A stretch of 64,000 bases of DNA from Pedobacter cryoconitis. GTDB taxonomy: Bacteria > Bacteroidota > Bacteroidia > Sphingobacteriales > Sphingobacteriaceae. Position numbers and translations under genes: made by a program. The notes beneath the pieces were generated by a model. The model saw only the letters and a list, made by a program, of their open reading frames with translations. It was not told the DNA's origin and did no database searches. This document shows, piece by piece, positions 9,784 to 17,158 of this stretch. Position 1 is the first letter of the stretch; every line of letters starts with the position of its first letter. The DNA lies in NCBI RefSeq assembly GCF_014200605.1, contig NZ_JACHCE010000007.1:239476-303475 (forward strand), read 5' to 3'.

Positions 9784-11244
9784 TTCCTTTGCAATCAGCT
9801 TTAAGCCCATTTCCATCTCGTCTTTAGTTAAAGAAGCATAACCCAGTCTCAAGGCATTCAATGCATCAGAATGAAAAGAGAAAGGCTCAGTTGGAATTAT
9901 GGAAACCCCTTTTTCTAATAAACGGGCAGCCAGCTCAACCGTATTTCTATTTTCGTTAAACCTGATCCAGTAAGCCAGTCCACCTTCGGGTTTCTTAAAA
10001 GAAATATGGCTTCCAAGGTACGTATTGAGCATTCCTTCCATATTGTCTCTCCTGTCCTTATAAACAGCATAGGCTTTTTTTGCATGTTTCTTAACAGCCC
10101 CCTCTTCCATTAATTCTGCTACTGCATGTTCCATTACATTATCGCCCTGCACATCAATCATCTTTCTTAAGGCAGCCAGTGCTGCTATAAATTTCTGAGA
10201 AGCCCTGACATAACCTATTCTTAAAGCAGGAGCCACAATTTTACTCAATGAGCCAATATAAATTACATTTAATGCATTCTGATGGCTGGCTAGCGGGAAT
10301 AAACTCTTTGAACTAAAATGGAATTCATGGTCATAATCATCTTCAATAATTGCAAAGCCATATTGATTTGAAAGTTCAATCAGTCTTAAACGCCGGTCAA
10401 TCTTCATACTTACCGTGGTTGGAAACTGATGATGAGGTGTCACATAAACTGCTTTAACCTTAGTTTGAGTACAAAGAACTTCCAGACTATCCACACAAAT
10501 GCCATTTTCATCTACCGCTACCGGAATCAGTTTTGCCCCTGCACGTTCAAATACCTTCCAGGCAGGTGCATAACCCGGGTTCTCTATCGCAATATGGTCC
10601 CCTTTTTCTATCAGAACATTTGCAATCAGGTATAAAGCCATTTGACTGCCCCGGGTGATGCAAAGCTGTCCGGGCTCTACACTGACACCTCTATCGTGGA
10701 TCAGCATACTTGCAATAGCTTCTCGTATCCTGTCTGTACCCCTTGGATCACCATAGCCCATCATTCTCCATTTGGCATTTTGCTGGAATATCCTTTTATA
10801 AGCCCTCATCAGCTCATTCATTGGTGCCAGCCTTACATCTGGCAAACCATCATTGAAAACAACCAGACTGTTCTCCTGTACAAGAGAAGAATTGACCTGC
10901 TGTTCACGATAGCTGAAAGGAATACTTTGAACTGCTATAATGGTTTTATGATCCCTGTAAAGCTTTATGTTCTGTGGAAGTTTATCAGAAACAAATGTTC
11001 CCTGTTTATAAGCACTGGTTAACCAGCCTTCGGCAATTAAACTATCATAGGCCAGAATAACCGTCTTCCTGTTTAATTTCAGATCGAGCGCCAGTGGTCT
11101 GGTTCCAGGCAGTGCCATGCCCGGTTTAAACCGGCCTCTTTTAATTTCTTCAATAATTCCTTTAGCAATCTGACGGTATACGGCCTCATCGCTATCCAAA
11201 ACGACAGGCAAGATTGTTTTCCAGGGACGTAATATCTGGACCAT
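9778..11244 (-). CDS. MocR/GabR-type transcription regulator with aminotransferase fold
   Basis: A 488-residue protein combining an N-terminal GntR winged helix (residues about 10-80, VYRQIAKGIIEEI ... LNRKTVILAYDSL) with a fold-type I aminotransferase domain. The PLP lysine lies in YIGSLSKIVAP, and EDDYDHEF is the cofactor-ring motif. Such proteins sense pyridoxal phosphate or amino compounds and control neighbouring genes. It is divergent from the cupin gene at 11335, and direct repeats CTGGACCA and CTGGAGTA lie in the shared upstream region, the first ending at its own start codon. It probably controls both itself and the cupin/DapA-like pair. Confidence 0.88.
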   Translation of the reverse strand: MVQILRPWKTILPVVLDSDEAVYRQIAKGIIEEIKRGRFKPGMALPGTRPLALDLKLNRKTVILAYDSLIAEGWLTSAYKQGTFVSDKLPQNIKLYRDHKTIIAVQSIPFSYREQQVNSSLVQENSLVVFNDGLPDVRLAPMNELMRAYKRIFQQNAKWRMMGYGDPRGTDRIREAIASMLIHDRGVSVEPGQLCITRGSQMALYLIANVLIEKGDHIAIENPGYAPAWKVFERAGAKLIPVAVDENGICVDSLEVLCTQTKVKAVYVTPHHQFPTTVSMKIDRRLRLIELSNQYGFAIIEDDYDHEFHFSSKSLFPLASHQNALNVIYIGSLSKIVAPALRIGYVRASQKFIAALAALRKMIDVQGDNVMEHAVAELMEEGAVKKHAKKAYAVYKDRRDNMEGMLNTYLGSHISFKKPEGGLAYWIRFNENRNTVELAARLLEKGVSIIPTEPFSFHSDALNALRLGYASLTKDEMEMGLKLIAKEL

Positions 11245-11297
11245 GTGTTTGTGTAAATTCTGGAGTATTCCTGGGGGTCCAATATAGCCTATTTTTG
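11236..11297 (+). promoter_or_regulatory. Candidate MocR operator and promoter of the cupin operon
   Basis: Direct repeats CTGGACCA (11236) and CTGGAGTA (11260) are 24 bases apart. The second begins exactly 30 bases before a TATTTTTG box at 11290-11297, which fits TAnnTTTG. No TTTG is found at the -33 position, as expected for an activated promoter. The same layout is found before the DoxX gene at 42153. Confidence 0.55.
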
Positions 11298-11334
11298 CCT
11301 TATAAATAATTAATCACATTAAATAAATAAGGAA

Positions 11335-11805
11335 ATGGAAAACCAGGAAAAAAGCAAATCAGCATTTACATCAAAAGATTTTCATCAGACTTTCGCCAGA
11401 CCAACCTTTATCATGCCTGATAAATTAATTCATAGAAATGTGGAGCAGGCTGGTGAACATAATCAGTTCTCGACCGAAAGAAAACATCCTGTTTTCTTTG
11501 TGGATCTGCCTACTAAAAATGTAAGTATGACCATCGGGGGGCTGCTTCCGGGGCAGCTAACCAATAAACACAGGCATACTTACGAGACCGTACTTTATGT
11601 ATTAGAAGGTCAGGGTTACACAGAAGTCGAAGGCGTAAAAGTAGAATGGAAAGCAGGTGACGCGGTCTATATACCAAGCTGGGCGTGGCACTGCCATCAG
11701 AATTTAAGTGAAAGCGGGCCGGCAAAATATCTTGCCTGTGAGAACGCACCACAACTGCAAAACCTGGGGGTAGCCTTACGCGAAGAAGAAGGAAGAGATC
11801 TTTAA
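11335..11805 (+). CDS. Cupin-domain protein
   Basis: A 156-residue single-domain cupin. Metal-ligand motifs are visible: HRHTYETVLYVLEGQG gives the two His and the Glu of cupin motif 1, and IPSWAWHCHQN supplies the His of motif 2. No signal peptide is present, so it is cytoplasmic. Enzymes of this size include sugar or keto-acid isomerases and small dioxygenases; the substrate cannot be read from the sequence. It leads a two-gene unit with a DapA-family aldolase and is divergent from the MocR regulator, which suggests a catabolic step on an amino or keto acid. Confidence 0.75.
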   Translation: MENQEKSKSAFTSKDFHQTFARPTFIMPDKLIHRNVEQAGEHNQFSTERKHPVFFVDLPTKNVSMTIGGLLPGQLTNKHRHTYETVLYVLEGQGYTEVEGVKVEWKAGDAVYIPSWAWHCHQNLSESGPAKYLACENAPQLQNLGVALREEEGRDL

Positions 11806-11813
11806 GATAAGGG

Positions 11814-11833
11814 GCTTTTGAGCCCTTTATTTA
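11814..11833 (+). terminator. Short hairpin between the cupin and DapA-like genes
   Basis: AAGGGGCT and AGCCCTTT pair around a TTTG loop with one G-U pair. It is short and lacks a clean T tract, so partial termination or mRNA protection inside the operon is more likely than a full stop. Confidence 0.4.
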
Positions 11834-11862
11834 TCCATTTAAACAATTAAATCAGCATATAC

Positions 11863-12756
11863 ATGAGTCAAAATATAATCAAAGGCATTATTGCCTATCC
11901 CATTACCCCGTTTAACGCGCAGGAGCAGGTCGATATCAATCTGTTTAAAGTGCTGGTAGAAAGACTGGTAGTCTCAGGTTCACATGGGATTGCACCTTTA
12001 GGCAGTACAGGGGTACTGCCTTATTTAACAGACGAAGAAAAAGAAGCGGTTACCGAAGCGACGATTCAACAGGTCGCAGCCAGAGTACCCGTAATTACAG
12101 GGGTTTCTGCACTGACTACAGAAAGGACACTTCATCATGCCCGTTTTGCTGAAAAAGCAGGCTCTGCAGCGGTGATGATCCTGCCAATGTCTTATTGGAA
12201 ATTAACAGATGATGAAATTTTTACGCATTATGAAAAAGTAGCCAATGCCATTTCTATTCCGATCATGGCCTATAATAATCCGGCAACAGGCGGCGTGGAT
12301 ATGTCTCCTGCCCTGCTCAAAAGATTATTGGAAATTCCGAATGTGACCATGATCAAAGAAAGTACGGGTGATTTACAAAGGATGCACTATTTACGCAGAG
12401 AATTAGGCGAAGAAGTGGCTTTCTTTAATGGGTCTAATCCAATTGCTTTAGCTGCCTTTGCTGCCGGAGCAACAGGCTGGTGTACGGCAGCGCCAAATTT
12501 GATTCCCGAACTGACCACAGATTTATATCATGCTGTTCAGAATAACAATTATGAGCTGGCCAGAGATGTGTTTTATAAACAAGTTGATTTATTGCAGTTT
12601 ATTGTCAGCAAAGGCCTCCCAAGGGCAATCCAGGCAGGATTAGAACTCACAGGTATACCAGCTGGTTATTTAAGATCACCATTGAAACCATTGGACAAAG
12701 CCGATAAAGATCAGTTACAGGTTATCTTAAAGGAATGTTCCCTCTTACAGGTTTAG
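11863..12756 (+). CDS. Dihydrodipicolinate synthase family aldolase (DapA/NanA superfamily)
   Basis: A 297-residue TIM-barrel Schiff-base aldolase or lyase. The GSTGVLPYLT stretch corresponds to the substrate carboxylate-binding loop, YNNP carries the catalytic Tyr, and MIKEST carries the Schiff-base Lys. The family covers 4-hydroxy-tetrahydrodipicolinate synthase, N-acetylneuraminate lyase and several keto-acid aldolases or dehydratases. Its position behind a cupin gene and a MocR regulator, away from other lysine-synthesis genes, argues for a catabolic member and against the biosynthetic dapA. Confidence 0.85.
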   Translation: MSQNIIKGIIAYPITPFNAQEQVDINLFKVLVERLVVSGSHGIAPLGSTGVLPYLTDEEKEAVTEATIQQVAARVPVITGVSALTTERTLHHARFAEKAGSAAVMILPMSYWKLTDDEIFTHYEKVANAISIPIMAYNNPATGGVDMSPALLKRLLEIPNVTMIKESTGDLQRMHYLRRELGEEVAFFNGSNPIALAAFAAGATGWCTAAPNLIPELTTDLYHAVQNNNYELARDVFYKQVDLLQFIVSKGLPRAIQAGLELTGIPAGYLRSPLKPLDKADKDQLQVILKECSLLQV

Positions 12757-12779
12757 AAATTATCAGCTTAAAATCAGTA

Positions 12780-12813
12780 AATACAATGGAGCATAAGAAA
12801 GCTCCATTGTATT
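12780..12813 (+). terminator. Terminator after the DapA-like gene
   Basis: A perfect 13-bp stem (AATACAATGGAGC with GCTCCATTGTATT) encloses an 8-base loop and is followed by ATTTTGC. It lies between the aldolase gene and the FMN reductase gene. Confidence 0.7.
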
Positions 12814-12858
12814 ATTTTGCTTCATTGTATTTGTTATTTCATTCCGTATTATTGCGTG

Positions 12859-13407
12859 ATGGAAGTATTAATCAAAAAGAATATCGTTGCTATTTCAGGA
12901 AGCACCAGAAAAGGTTCTACCAATCATTTGCTTATCAATGCAATTAAAGAGTTGACTGCAGATATTTTTAATATGACCTATTTTGAAGGATTAATAGACT
13001 TACCGGCATTTAATCCTGATGAAAGTTTTGAGCATACACCCGGTTCAGTACTTTTTTTCAGAGCATTACTCAAAAATGCTGATGGAATATTGATCTGTAC
13101 ACCAGAATATGCACATGGTGTGCCTGGAACATTAAAAAATGCAATTGACTGGACTGTTTCCAGCGCCGAATTTTCGGGTAAACCGACCGTCTTAATCACA
13201 GCTGCTACAGAAGGGCAATATGCACACAGCTCATTACTGGAAACTTTAAAAGTTATTGAAGCCAGGAACATTGAAAATCTGCAATTGCTTATCCCCTTTG
13301 CTAAATCAAAAATCAATACAGCAGGTGAAATTACAGAAGAGAAAATATTGCGTGAAATTGAAAGTCTGATGATCCGGTTTAAGGATACTATAGCTGTTCA
13401 GGACTAA
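12859..13407 (+). CDS. NADPH-dependent FMN reductase family protein
   Basis: Flavodoxin-fold oxidoreductase of about 182 residues. The phosphate-binding loop is SGSTRKGSTN near the N-terminus, and TPEYAHGVPGTLKNAIDW is the signature that follows the FMN-binding strand. It probably reduces quinones, azo compounds, chromate or free FMN with NAD(P)H in the cytoplasm. The start was placed at the ATG at 12859 because this gives the usual family N-terminus (MEVLIKKNIVAISGS); an upstream in-frame ATG at 12817 would add an unrelated Cys-rich extension. The gene is monocistronic. Confidence 0.85.
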   Translation: MEVLIKKNIVAISGSTRKGSTNHLLINAIKELTADIFNMTYFEGLIDLPAFNPDESFEHTPGSVLFFRALLKNADGILICTPEYAHGVPGTLKNAIDWTVSSAEFSGKPTVLITAATEGQYAHSSLLETLKVIEARNIENLQLLIPFAKSKINTAGEITEEKILREIESLMIRFKDTIAVQD

Positions 13408-13535
13408 AAACTAAACACTCCTTTTTTTAAATTTTTATAGCCGCAATTACCGTGAGCTGGCAAACCTGTCAGATAGCTATTGCTAATCCGATAAAGGCGA
13501 TTAAACATAATTAGAGGCTGCTTTAAATTAACAAC

Positions 13536-13573
13536 CGTAAAAATACGTAACCTGAAATATGCGTATTTTTACG
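13536..13573 (+). promoter_or_regulatory. Operator-like double palindrome upstream of the two-component operon
   Basis: CGTAAAAATACG (13536-13547) and CGTATTTTTACG (13562-13573) form a perfect 12-bp inverted repeat with a 14-base spacer. Each arm is itself CGTA-N4-TACG. The inner part reads TACGTA-N11-GCGTAT, and this exact 12-base pattern with identical spacing recurs at 16106-16128. Its centre is about 55 bases before the predicted transcription start, a usual place for an activator. Confidence 0.65.
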
Positions 13574-13598
13574 CAAGGTAATCCATATTTTTCTATTC

Positions 13599-13606
13599 TA
13601 TATTTG
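13599..13606 (+). promoter_or_regulatory. Promoter -7 box of the two-component operon
   Basis: TATATTTG fits TAnnTTTG and lies about 90 bases before the first ORF of the operon. The -33 region has no TTTG, so the promoter probably depends on the adjacent upstream operator. Confidence 0.55.
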
Positions 13607-13698
13607 GGTCATATTTTACAATAACACACTGGAAACTGCTGTAATTTTAATCAAAAAACAGGGTGTAACCTGTGTGAAATTAAAACCTAAACAATGAT

Positions 13699-13968
13699 AT
13701 GGAAGAATCTCAAACGCTCAGATTTTATTGGTTAAAGTACGAAGTTAGCGCTATACAGGAGTTAATTCAAAACTCTAATGGAATAGATAGCTTTGTTTTT
13801 TCCTATTACTTTCCTAAATCTCCTAAAGAAAGTAAACCACTGCAATTAGTTGCATATGCCCATATGTTAAATCCAGCTCATCCTGACGGTGTGTACAGTA
13901 AACATTATGATATTTTATCCGTTTACAATAATCCCAATGAAACCAATCCATCGCCACCTGCTACCTGA
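13699..13968 (+). CDS. Small protein of unknown function at the head of the two-component operon
   Basis: An 89-residue cytoplasmic protein, rich in Tyr, Ser and Pro, with no signal peptide, membrane helix or known motif. The last residues (NNPNETNPSPPAT) look disordered. It is the first gene after the promoter and operator at 13536-13606 and lies 20 bases before the split membrane gene that precedes the kinase. It could be a regulator, anti-kinase or pheromone-like product of the locus, but nothing in the sequence decides this. Confidence 0.55.
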   Translation: MEESQTLRFYWLKYEVSAIQELIQNSNGIDSFVFSYYFPKSPKESKPLQLVAYAHMLNPAHPDGVYSKHYDILSVYNNPNETNPSPPAT

Positions 13969-13988
13969 TTATAGAGAAGCGATGTGAT

Positions 13989-14654
13989 ATGCTGCATGTT
14001 TTACAGACAATTTTAGACTGGTCAGAAATCTGGGCACTTTTTATTCCAGCTGCCGCCCTGCTTTATATCAAACAACCGGTTATTTTTAAGCCGGTTGTTT
14101 TGTATATATGGCTTGCATTGGTGATCAATAAATTGATTGATGTGATCTGGAAATTCAAAACGATACTTCCTGCAAGTCTGAATTCTAATAATTCTTTATA
14201 TAATCTACACTCTGTATTTACATTCTTTTTGTTCAGTTCATTTTTTATTTACCTTAAACAACCATTTATTTTAAGGATAAAAAAAATTATACCTTTTATA
14301 TTTCTGTTTTTTGTTATTATTAATTTTACTTTTTATGAAAACTTTTTTTATTATTAGAGATTTAGCAGCCGGTTATTGTCTGTTGAGGCAATTTCTCTCC
14401 TTTTCTACTCCCTTAGCTATTTTCTATTTAAGGTTCACGAAAATGTGAACGTGAACATATTCACTGCAGACTTCTGGATTGCCACAGGTCTGGGTTTGTA
14501 TGTGGCAGTTAATTTTTTTATTTTTCTATTGTACAACGAACTTACGATACATATGATAAATTTTGCTATTAACCTCTGGAACGTCCACAATATATCTTAT
14601 ATCATTTTTAACCTTTTTATGGCTAAAGGATTTTATGAATCTGGTAAATATTGA
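13989..14654 (+). pseudogene. Membrane protein gene interrupted by an in-frame TAG (partner of the sensor kinase)
   Basis: One reading frame of 222 codons encodes a polytopic membrane protein, but codon 123 (14355-14357) is TAG. The first part ends ...YENFFYY; the same frame resumes with RFSSRLLSVEAISLLFYS and runs to ...MAKGFYESGKY. Hydrophobic helices lie on both sides of the stop, and the second half shows the coherent pattern of a gene still selected as a whole. It ends 20 bases inside the kinase gene, so translation of the two is coupled. It could be a recent nonsense mutation, a sequencing error next to a T7 run, or read-through; the second half could also be restarted at TTG 14376. The intact protein would probably be the sensory partner of the kinase. 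Confidence 0.75.
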
Positions 14655-15441
14655 CATCAGACTTTTCGTTGTGGTTAGTATTGCCGCAATGCTGCTGTTG
14701 TTCATAAGTTTTCTGTTGATTTTTATATTCACACAACGTAAAAAACTGCACTATCAAAATTCCATTCAGTCCTTAAATGAACATCAGAAAAATCAACTTA
14801 TAGAAGCTGCAATAAAAAGTGAAGAAACTGAAAGACATCGTATTGCAGATGAGCTGCACGATGAGGTTGGTGCTATTCTCGCTTCTTCAAAATTGCATTT
14901 TCATAGTATCAAATTAGGTGCTGGCGAATATAACGAGAGCATTTATAATAAAGCGCGGGAGCTGCTTGACGAAGGCATTAAAAAAGTAAGGAACATATCT
15001 CATAGCCTGCACTCAGCAATTTTACAGGAATTTGGCTTAAATGAAGCGATCAGTCATTTTGCAAGTAAAATTGCGCACGAATCTTTGGTTGAGGTAACTA
15101 CTACAATGGACCCTAAGTATCATTGCCCCATGGAAAATGATATCAGCATTTACCGGATCATTCAAGAATTACTTCATAATATTTTAACCCATGCAAAGGC
15201 TACTAAAATCCATATTATATCTGAATATACAAGTCAGAAATACCTATTGAAAATATCTCATAACGGTGATGGACTTACACAACAGCGTTTTGAAGAACTT
15301 CGGTTTAAGAGAAATGGTCTGGGTCTTAAAAATATCCAGAACAGAGTCATATTTATCAAGGGAGAACTTCTCTTTTCACAACAGGGTCCTGACTATCATA
15401 TAGACATTCAGGTTCCTATAAATCAGATAAAAAATGAGTAA
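14635..15441 (+). CDS. Sensor histidine kinase (NarX/LytS-like, HisKA_3 type)
   Basis: A 268-residue kinase with a single N-terminal membrane helix (residues 9-32) and almost no periplasmic part. Phospho-acceptor His75 lies in ADELHDEVG. The ATP-binding domain shows an N box (QELLHNILTHAKAT), a D box (HNGDGL) and a G box (GLGLKNIQNRV). The ATG at 14635 was chosen because AAAGGA lies 5 bases upstream and the family-type N-terminus starts there; an in-frame ATG at 14563 would overlap the preceding gene by 92 bases. The regulator gene overlaps its end by 8 bases. With so little sensing domain, input probably comes from the membrane protein encoded just before it. Confidence 0.9.
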   Translation: MNLVNIDIRLFVVVSIAAMLLLFISFLLIFIFTQRKKLHYQNSIQSLNEHQKNQLIEAAIKSEETERHRIADELHDEVGAILASSKLHFHSIKLGAGEYNESIYNKARELLDEGIKKVRNISHSLHSAILQEFGLNEAISHFASKIAHESLVEVTTTMDPKYHCPMENDISIYRIIQELLHNILTHAKATKIHIISEYTSQKYLLKISHNGDGLTQQRFEELRFKRNGLGLKNIQNRVIFIKGELLFSQQGPDYHIDIQVPINQIKNE

Positions 15442-16081
15442 AATAAAAGTTGCTATAGCAGATGATTATGCAATTTTCCGCGACGGTTTAAAAGTTGGTC
15501 TAAACCTGGATGAAAATATGGAAGTTGTTGCAGAAGCCGGAAATGGAGATGAATTACTGGAAAGACTAGAGCAAATTCCGGCAGATGTAATTCTGATGGA
15601 TTTAAGGATGCCCGGAATGGATGGTATGGAAGCCACCAGGCAAATCAAAAAGAAATTTGAGCAAACCAAGATTATAGCTGTCACTTTGCACGATGAAGAT
15701 AGCTTTATCGTGCATCTCATGGAAATTGGGGCAAATGCTTATCTGTTAAAAGATGCCAATCCTCTGGAAATCAGGGAGGCCATTTATGCAGTACATTTAC
15801 ACGGTTATTATTTTAACGACCTGGTCAATAAGGCGCTTTTAAAGAAGTTGATCACTAAAGGGAATTTCAAACCTTCATTCCATCAAAAAGTCGAACTTTC
15901 GGAACGTGAGCTTGAAGTATTACAATTAATTTGTGATGAGAAGACAGCCACTGAGATCGGTACGGAAATCTTTTTAAGTCCCCGCTCTGTAGAAGGTATT
16001 AAGCAACGTCTCATTGATAAGATAGGTGTGCGCAATACCGCCGGCCTGGTTCTGTTTGCCGTAAAGAACGGGCTGATATAG
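15434..16081 (+). CDS. NarL/FixJ-family response regulator
   Basis: A 215-residue DNA-binding regulator. The receiver domain has the acidic pair Asp10-Asp11, phospho-acceptor Asp56 in ILMDLRMPG and the conserved Lys in LLKDANP. The C-terminal LuxR-type helix-turn-helix starts at LSERELEVLQLICDEKTATEIG, and RSVEGIKQRL is the recognition helix. It is the cognate partner of the kinase it overlaps. The matching motif TACGTA-N11-GCGTAT before its own operon and before the peptide operon at 16229 is the natural candidate for its binding site (inference). Confidence 0.92.
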   Translation: MSKIKVAIADDYAIFRDGLKVGLNLDENMEVVAEAGNGDELLERLEQIPADVILMDLRMPGMDGMEATRQIKKKFEQTKIIAVTLHDEDSFIVHLMEIGANAYLLKDANPLEIREAIYAVHLHGYYFNDLVNKALLKKLITKGNFKPSFHQKVELSERELEVLQLICDEKTATEIGTEIFLSPRSVEGIKQRLIDKIGVRNTAGLVLFAVKNGLI

Positions 16082-16105
16082 CTCTCCTGCTGTGCTGAGT
16101 ATAAT

Positions 16106-16128
16106 TACGTAGTTTTTCTTTAGCGTAT
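16106..16128 (+). promoter_or_regulatory. Second copy of the operator-like motif, upstream of the peptide operon
   Basis: TACGTA (16106-16111), 11 bases, then GCGTAT (16123-16128): the same 12 bases and spacing as the core at 13544-13566. The gene it precedes starts at 16229. The expected -7 position shows only a poor match to TAnnTTTG, which fits a promoter that needs activation. Confidence 0.6.
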
Positions 16129-16228
16129 ATCTACTATGGCTATAATTCTCTGATGTTCCGTTCTTTATGCTGTGCAATGAAGCTTCAACAAATGCACCTA
16201 AAAAACAACTTATTTAAAAAATTAAATT

Positions 16229-16543
16229 ATGGCAAAGTTAAAATTATCTCAAGCGGAATTAGCAGCACTTGATGCACTTATCGCAGAGATGCAAGGAGAC
16301 CACAAAGGCATAGAAGCTGAGGTTGGTGATGTTAAAGCTTTCATTACTGCGGTAGGAAGAGTTGTAGTACAGGCTACAAAAGTTACAGTTAAAGCAACTC
16401 CATATGTTACTGACATTGTTGAAGTAGCTACTGCTATTTTAGGAAAAGAAGCACATGATGAAGCTTCAAAAAGCCTTGCATCACATGCTAAAGCAGGTAT
16501 CAATGTTCAGCAACTGATAGAACTTCGTAAAAAGTTTAATTAA
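16229..16543 (+). CDS. Small peptide, candidate precursor of a secreted or antimicrobial peptide
   Basis: A 104-residue protein of no recognised family. Residues 1-30 are charged and helical (KLSQAELAALDALIAEMQ), like a leader. Residues about 34-72 are hydrophobic and amphipathic with many Val, Ala and Thr (AFITAVGRVVVQATKV). The tail (73-104) is again charged. There is no Cys, no obvious Sec signal and no double-Gly cleavage site. It is the first gene after the operator at 16106, is followed by a stable hairpin, and precedes SdpA-like, SdpB/HTTM-like and DCC genes. A bacteriocin precursor, or an immunity or structural subunit, are both possible; the first is preferred because of the context. 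Confidence 0.6.
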   Translation: MAKLKLSQAELAALDALIAEMQGDHKGIEAEVGDVKAFITAVGRVVVQATKVTVKATPYVTDIVEVATAILGKEAHDEASKSLASHAKAGINVQQLIELRKKFN

Positions 16544-16552
16544 TTACTGTTT

Positions 16553-16582
16553 TAAAGGCGGGCCTGATTGCACCCGCCTTTA
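16553..16582 (+). terminator. Intra-operon hairpin after the peptide gene
   Basis: TAAAGGCGGG and CCCGCCTTTA form a perfect 10-bp stem with a 10-base loop, 10 bases after the peptide stop. There is no T tract, so partial termination or 3'-end protection giving more peptide mRNA than downstream mRNA is likely. Confidence 0.6.
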
Positions 16583-16600
16583 GAATTTAATCTTTAAAAA

Positions 16601-17149
16601 ATGGCTTCTCCTACAGACATCAGCACTATTTATGAATCAATAATAGCAAGCATATTGGGCATATGGTTTCTGCTAACTATTTTGTGCCAGTTCAGATACA
16701 CTAAATTTTCGGGCTATATCAGGCATACGGTTGACGTTTTCGGACTCATTCCACTATGGACATTCTTCGCCCCTAATCCTGGAAAAAGTGATTACCATTT
16801 ATTATACAGAGATAAAATTGACGAGGATATTCATGGTGATTGGGAAGAAATGGACATCACAGAAGAACGTTCATTATGGTCATGGTGCTGGAATCCGGAC
16901 AAGAGAGATAAAAAAATACTGGCCGATGTAATCCAGAGCCTGGTTGCCAGTATCCCACATTATAAAGGTGATAAAGGCTATGATCTGCTCATGTTCTCTA
17001 TGCCTTATTTGATTGTATTGCATGCGGTAAGTCATTGCAAATGTAATTCGGGTTCAGTGCAAAGACAATTTATGCTGGCCGAAACTTCAGGATACCTTAA
17101 AGAGACCTCTCCTTCTGTGATCTTATTATCAGTATTCCACCAAATATAA
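16601..17149 (+). CDS. SdpA-like membrane-associated protein (peptide maturation candidate)
   Basis: A 182-residue protein with an N-terminal membrane helix (residues about 12-30) and a second hydrophobic stretch near 44-58 that contains IPLWTFFAPNP. A W-x-FF-x-P-type motif just after the membrane segment is also a mark of SdpA, which acts with SdpB in maturing the Bacillus SDP killing peptide. Cys pairs occur in WCWNPD and SHCKCN. It is followed after 9 bases by an SdpB/HTTM-like gene, the same order as sdpA-sdpB. The overall identity must be low, so this is a family-level suggestion supported mainly by motif, length and gene order. Confidence 0.5.
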   Translation: MASPTDISTIYESIIASILGIWFLLTILCQFRYTKFSGYIRHTVDVFGLIPLWTFFAPNPGKSDYHLLYRDKIDEDIHGDWEEMDITEERSLWSWCWNPDKRDKKILADVIQSLVASIPHYKGDKGYDLLMFSMPYLIVLHAVSHCKCNSGSVQRQFMLAETSGYLKETSPSVILLSVFHQI

Positions 17150-17158
17150 ATTTGACAT

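Noticed and set aside
11079..11282. Minus-strand ORF overlapping the MocR start
   Set aside because: Other frame of the winged-helix coding region; the MocR frame is clearly the coding one.
11863..12756. Calling the aldolase biosynthetic dapA
   Set aside because: Context with cupin and MocR and no lysine-synthesis neighbours favours a catabolic member of the family.
12735..12947. Plus-strand ORF between the aldolase and FMN reductase genes
   Set aside because: It crosses a terminator hairpin and overlaps the flavodoxin-like gene in the wrong frame.
14376..14654. Separate 92-aa membrane protein starting at TTG
   Set aside because: It is in the same frame as the preceding ORF and continues it after a TAG, so it was treated as the second half of one gene.
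14526..14732. Minus-strand ORF over the membrane/kinase gene junction
   Set aside because: Antisense to the overlap of two coherent coding frames, with no start context or motif.
15974..16177. Minus-strand ORF over the 3' end of the regulator gene
   Set aside because: Overlaps the LuxR-type helix coding region and the operator; no coding signs.
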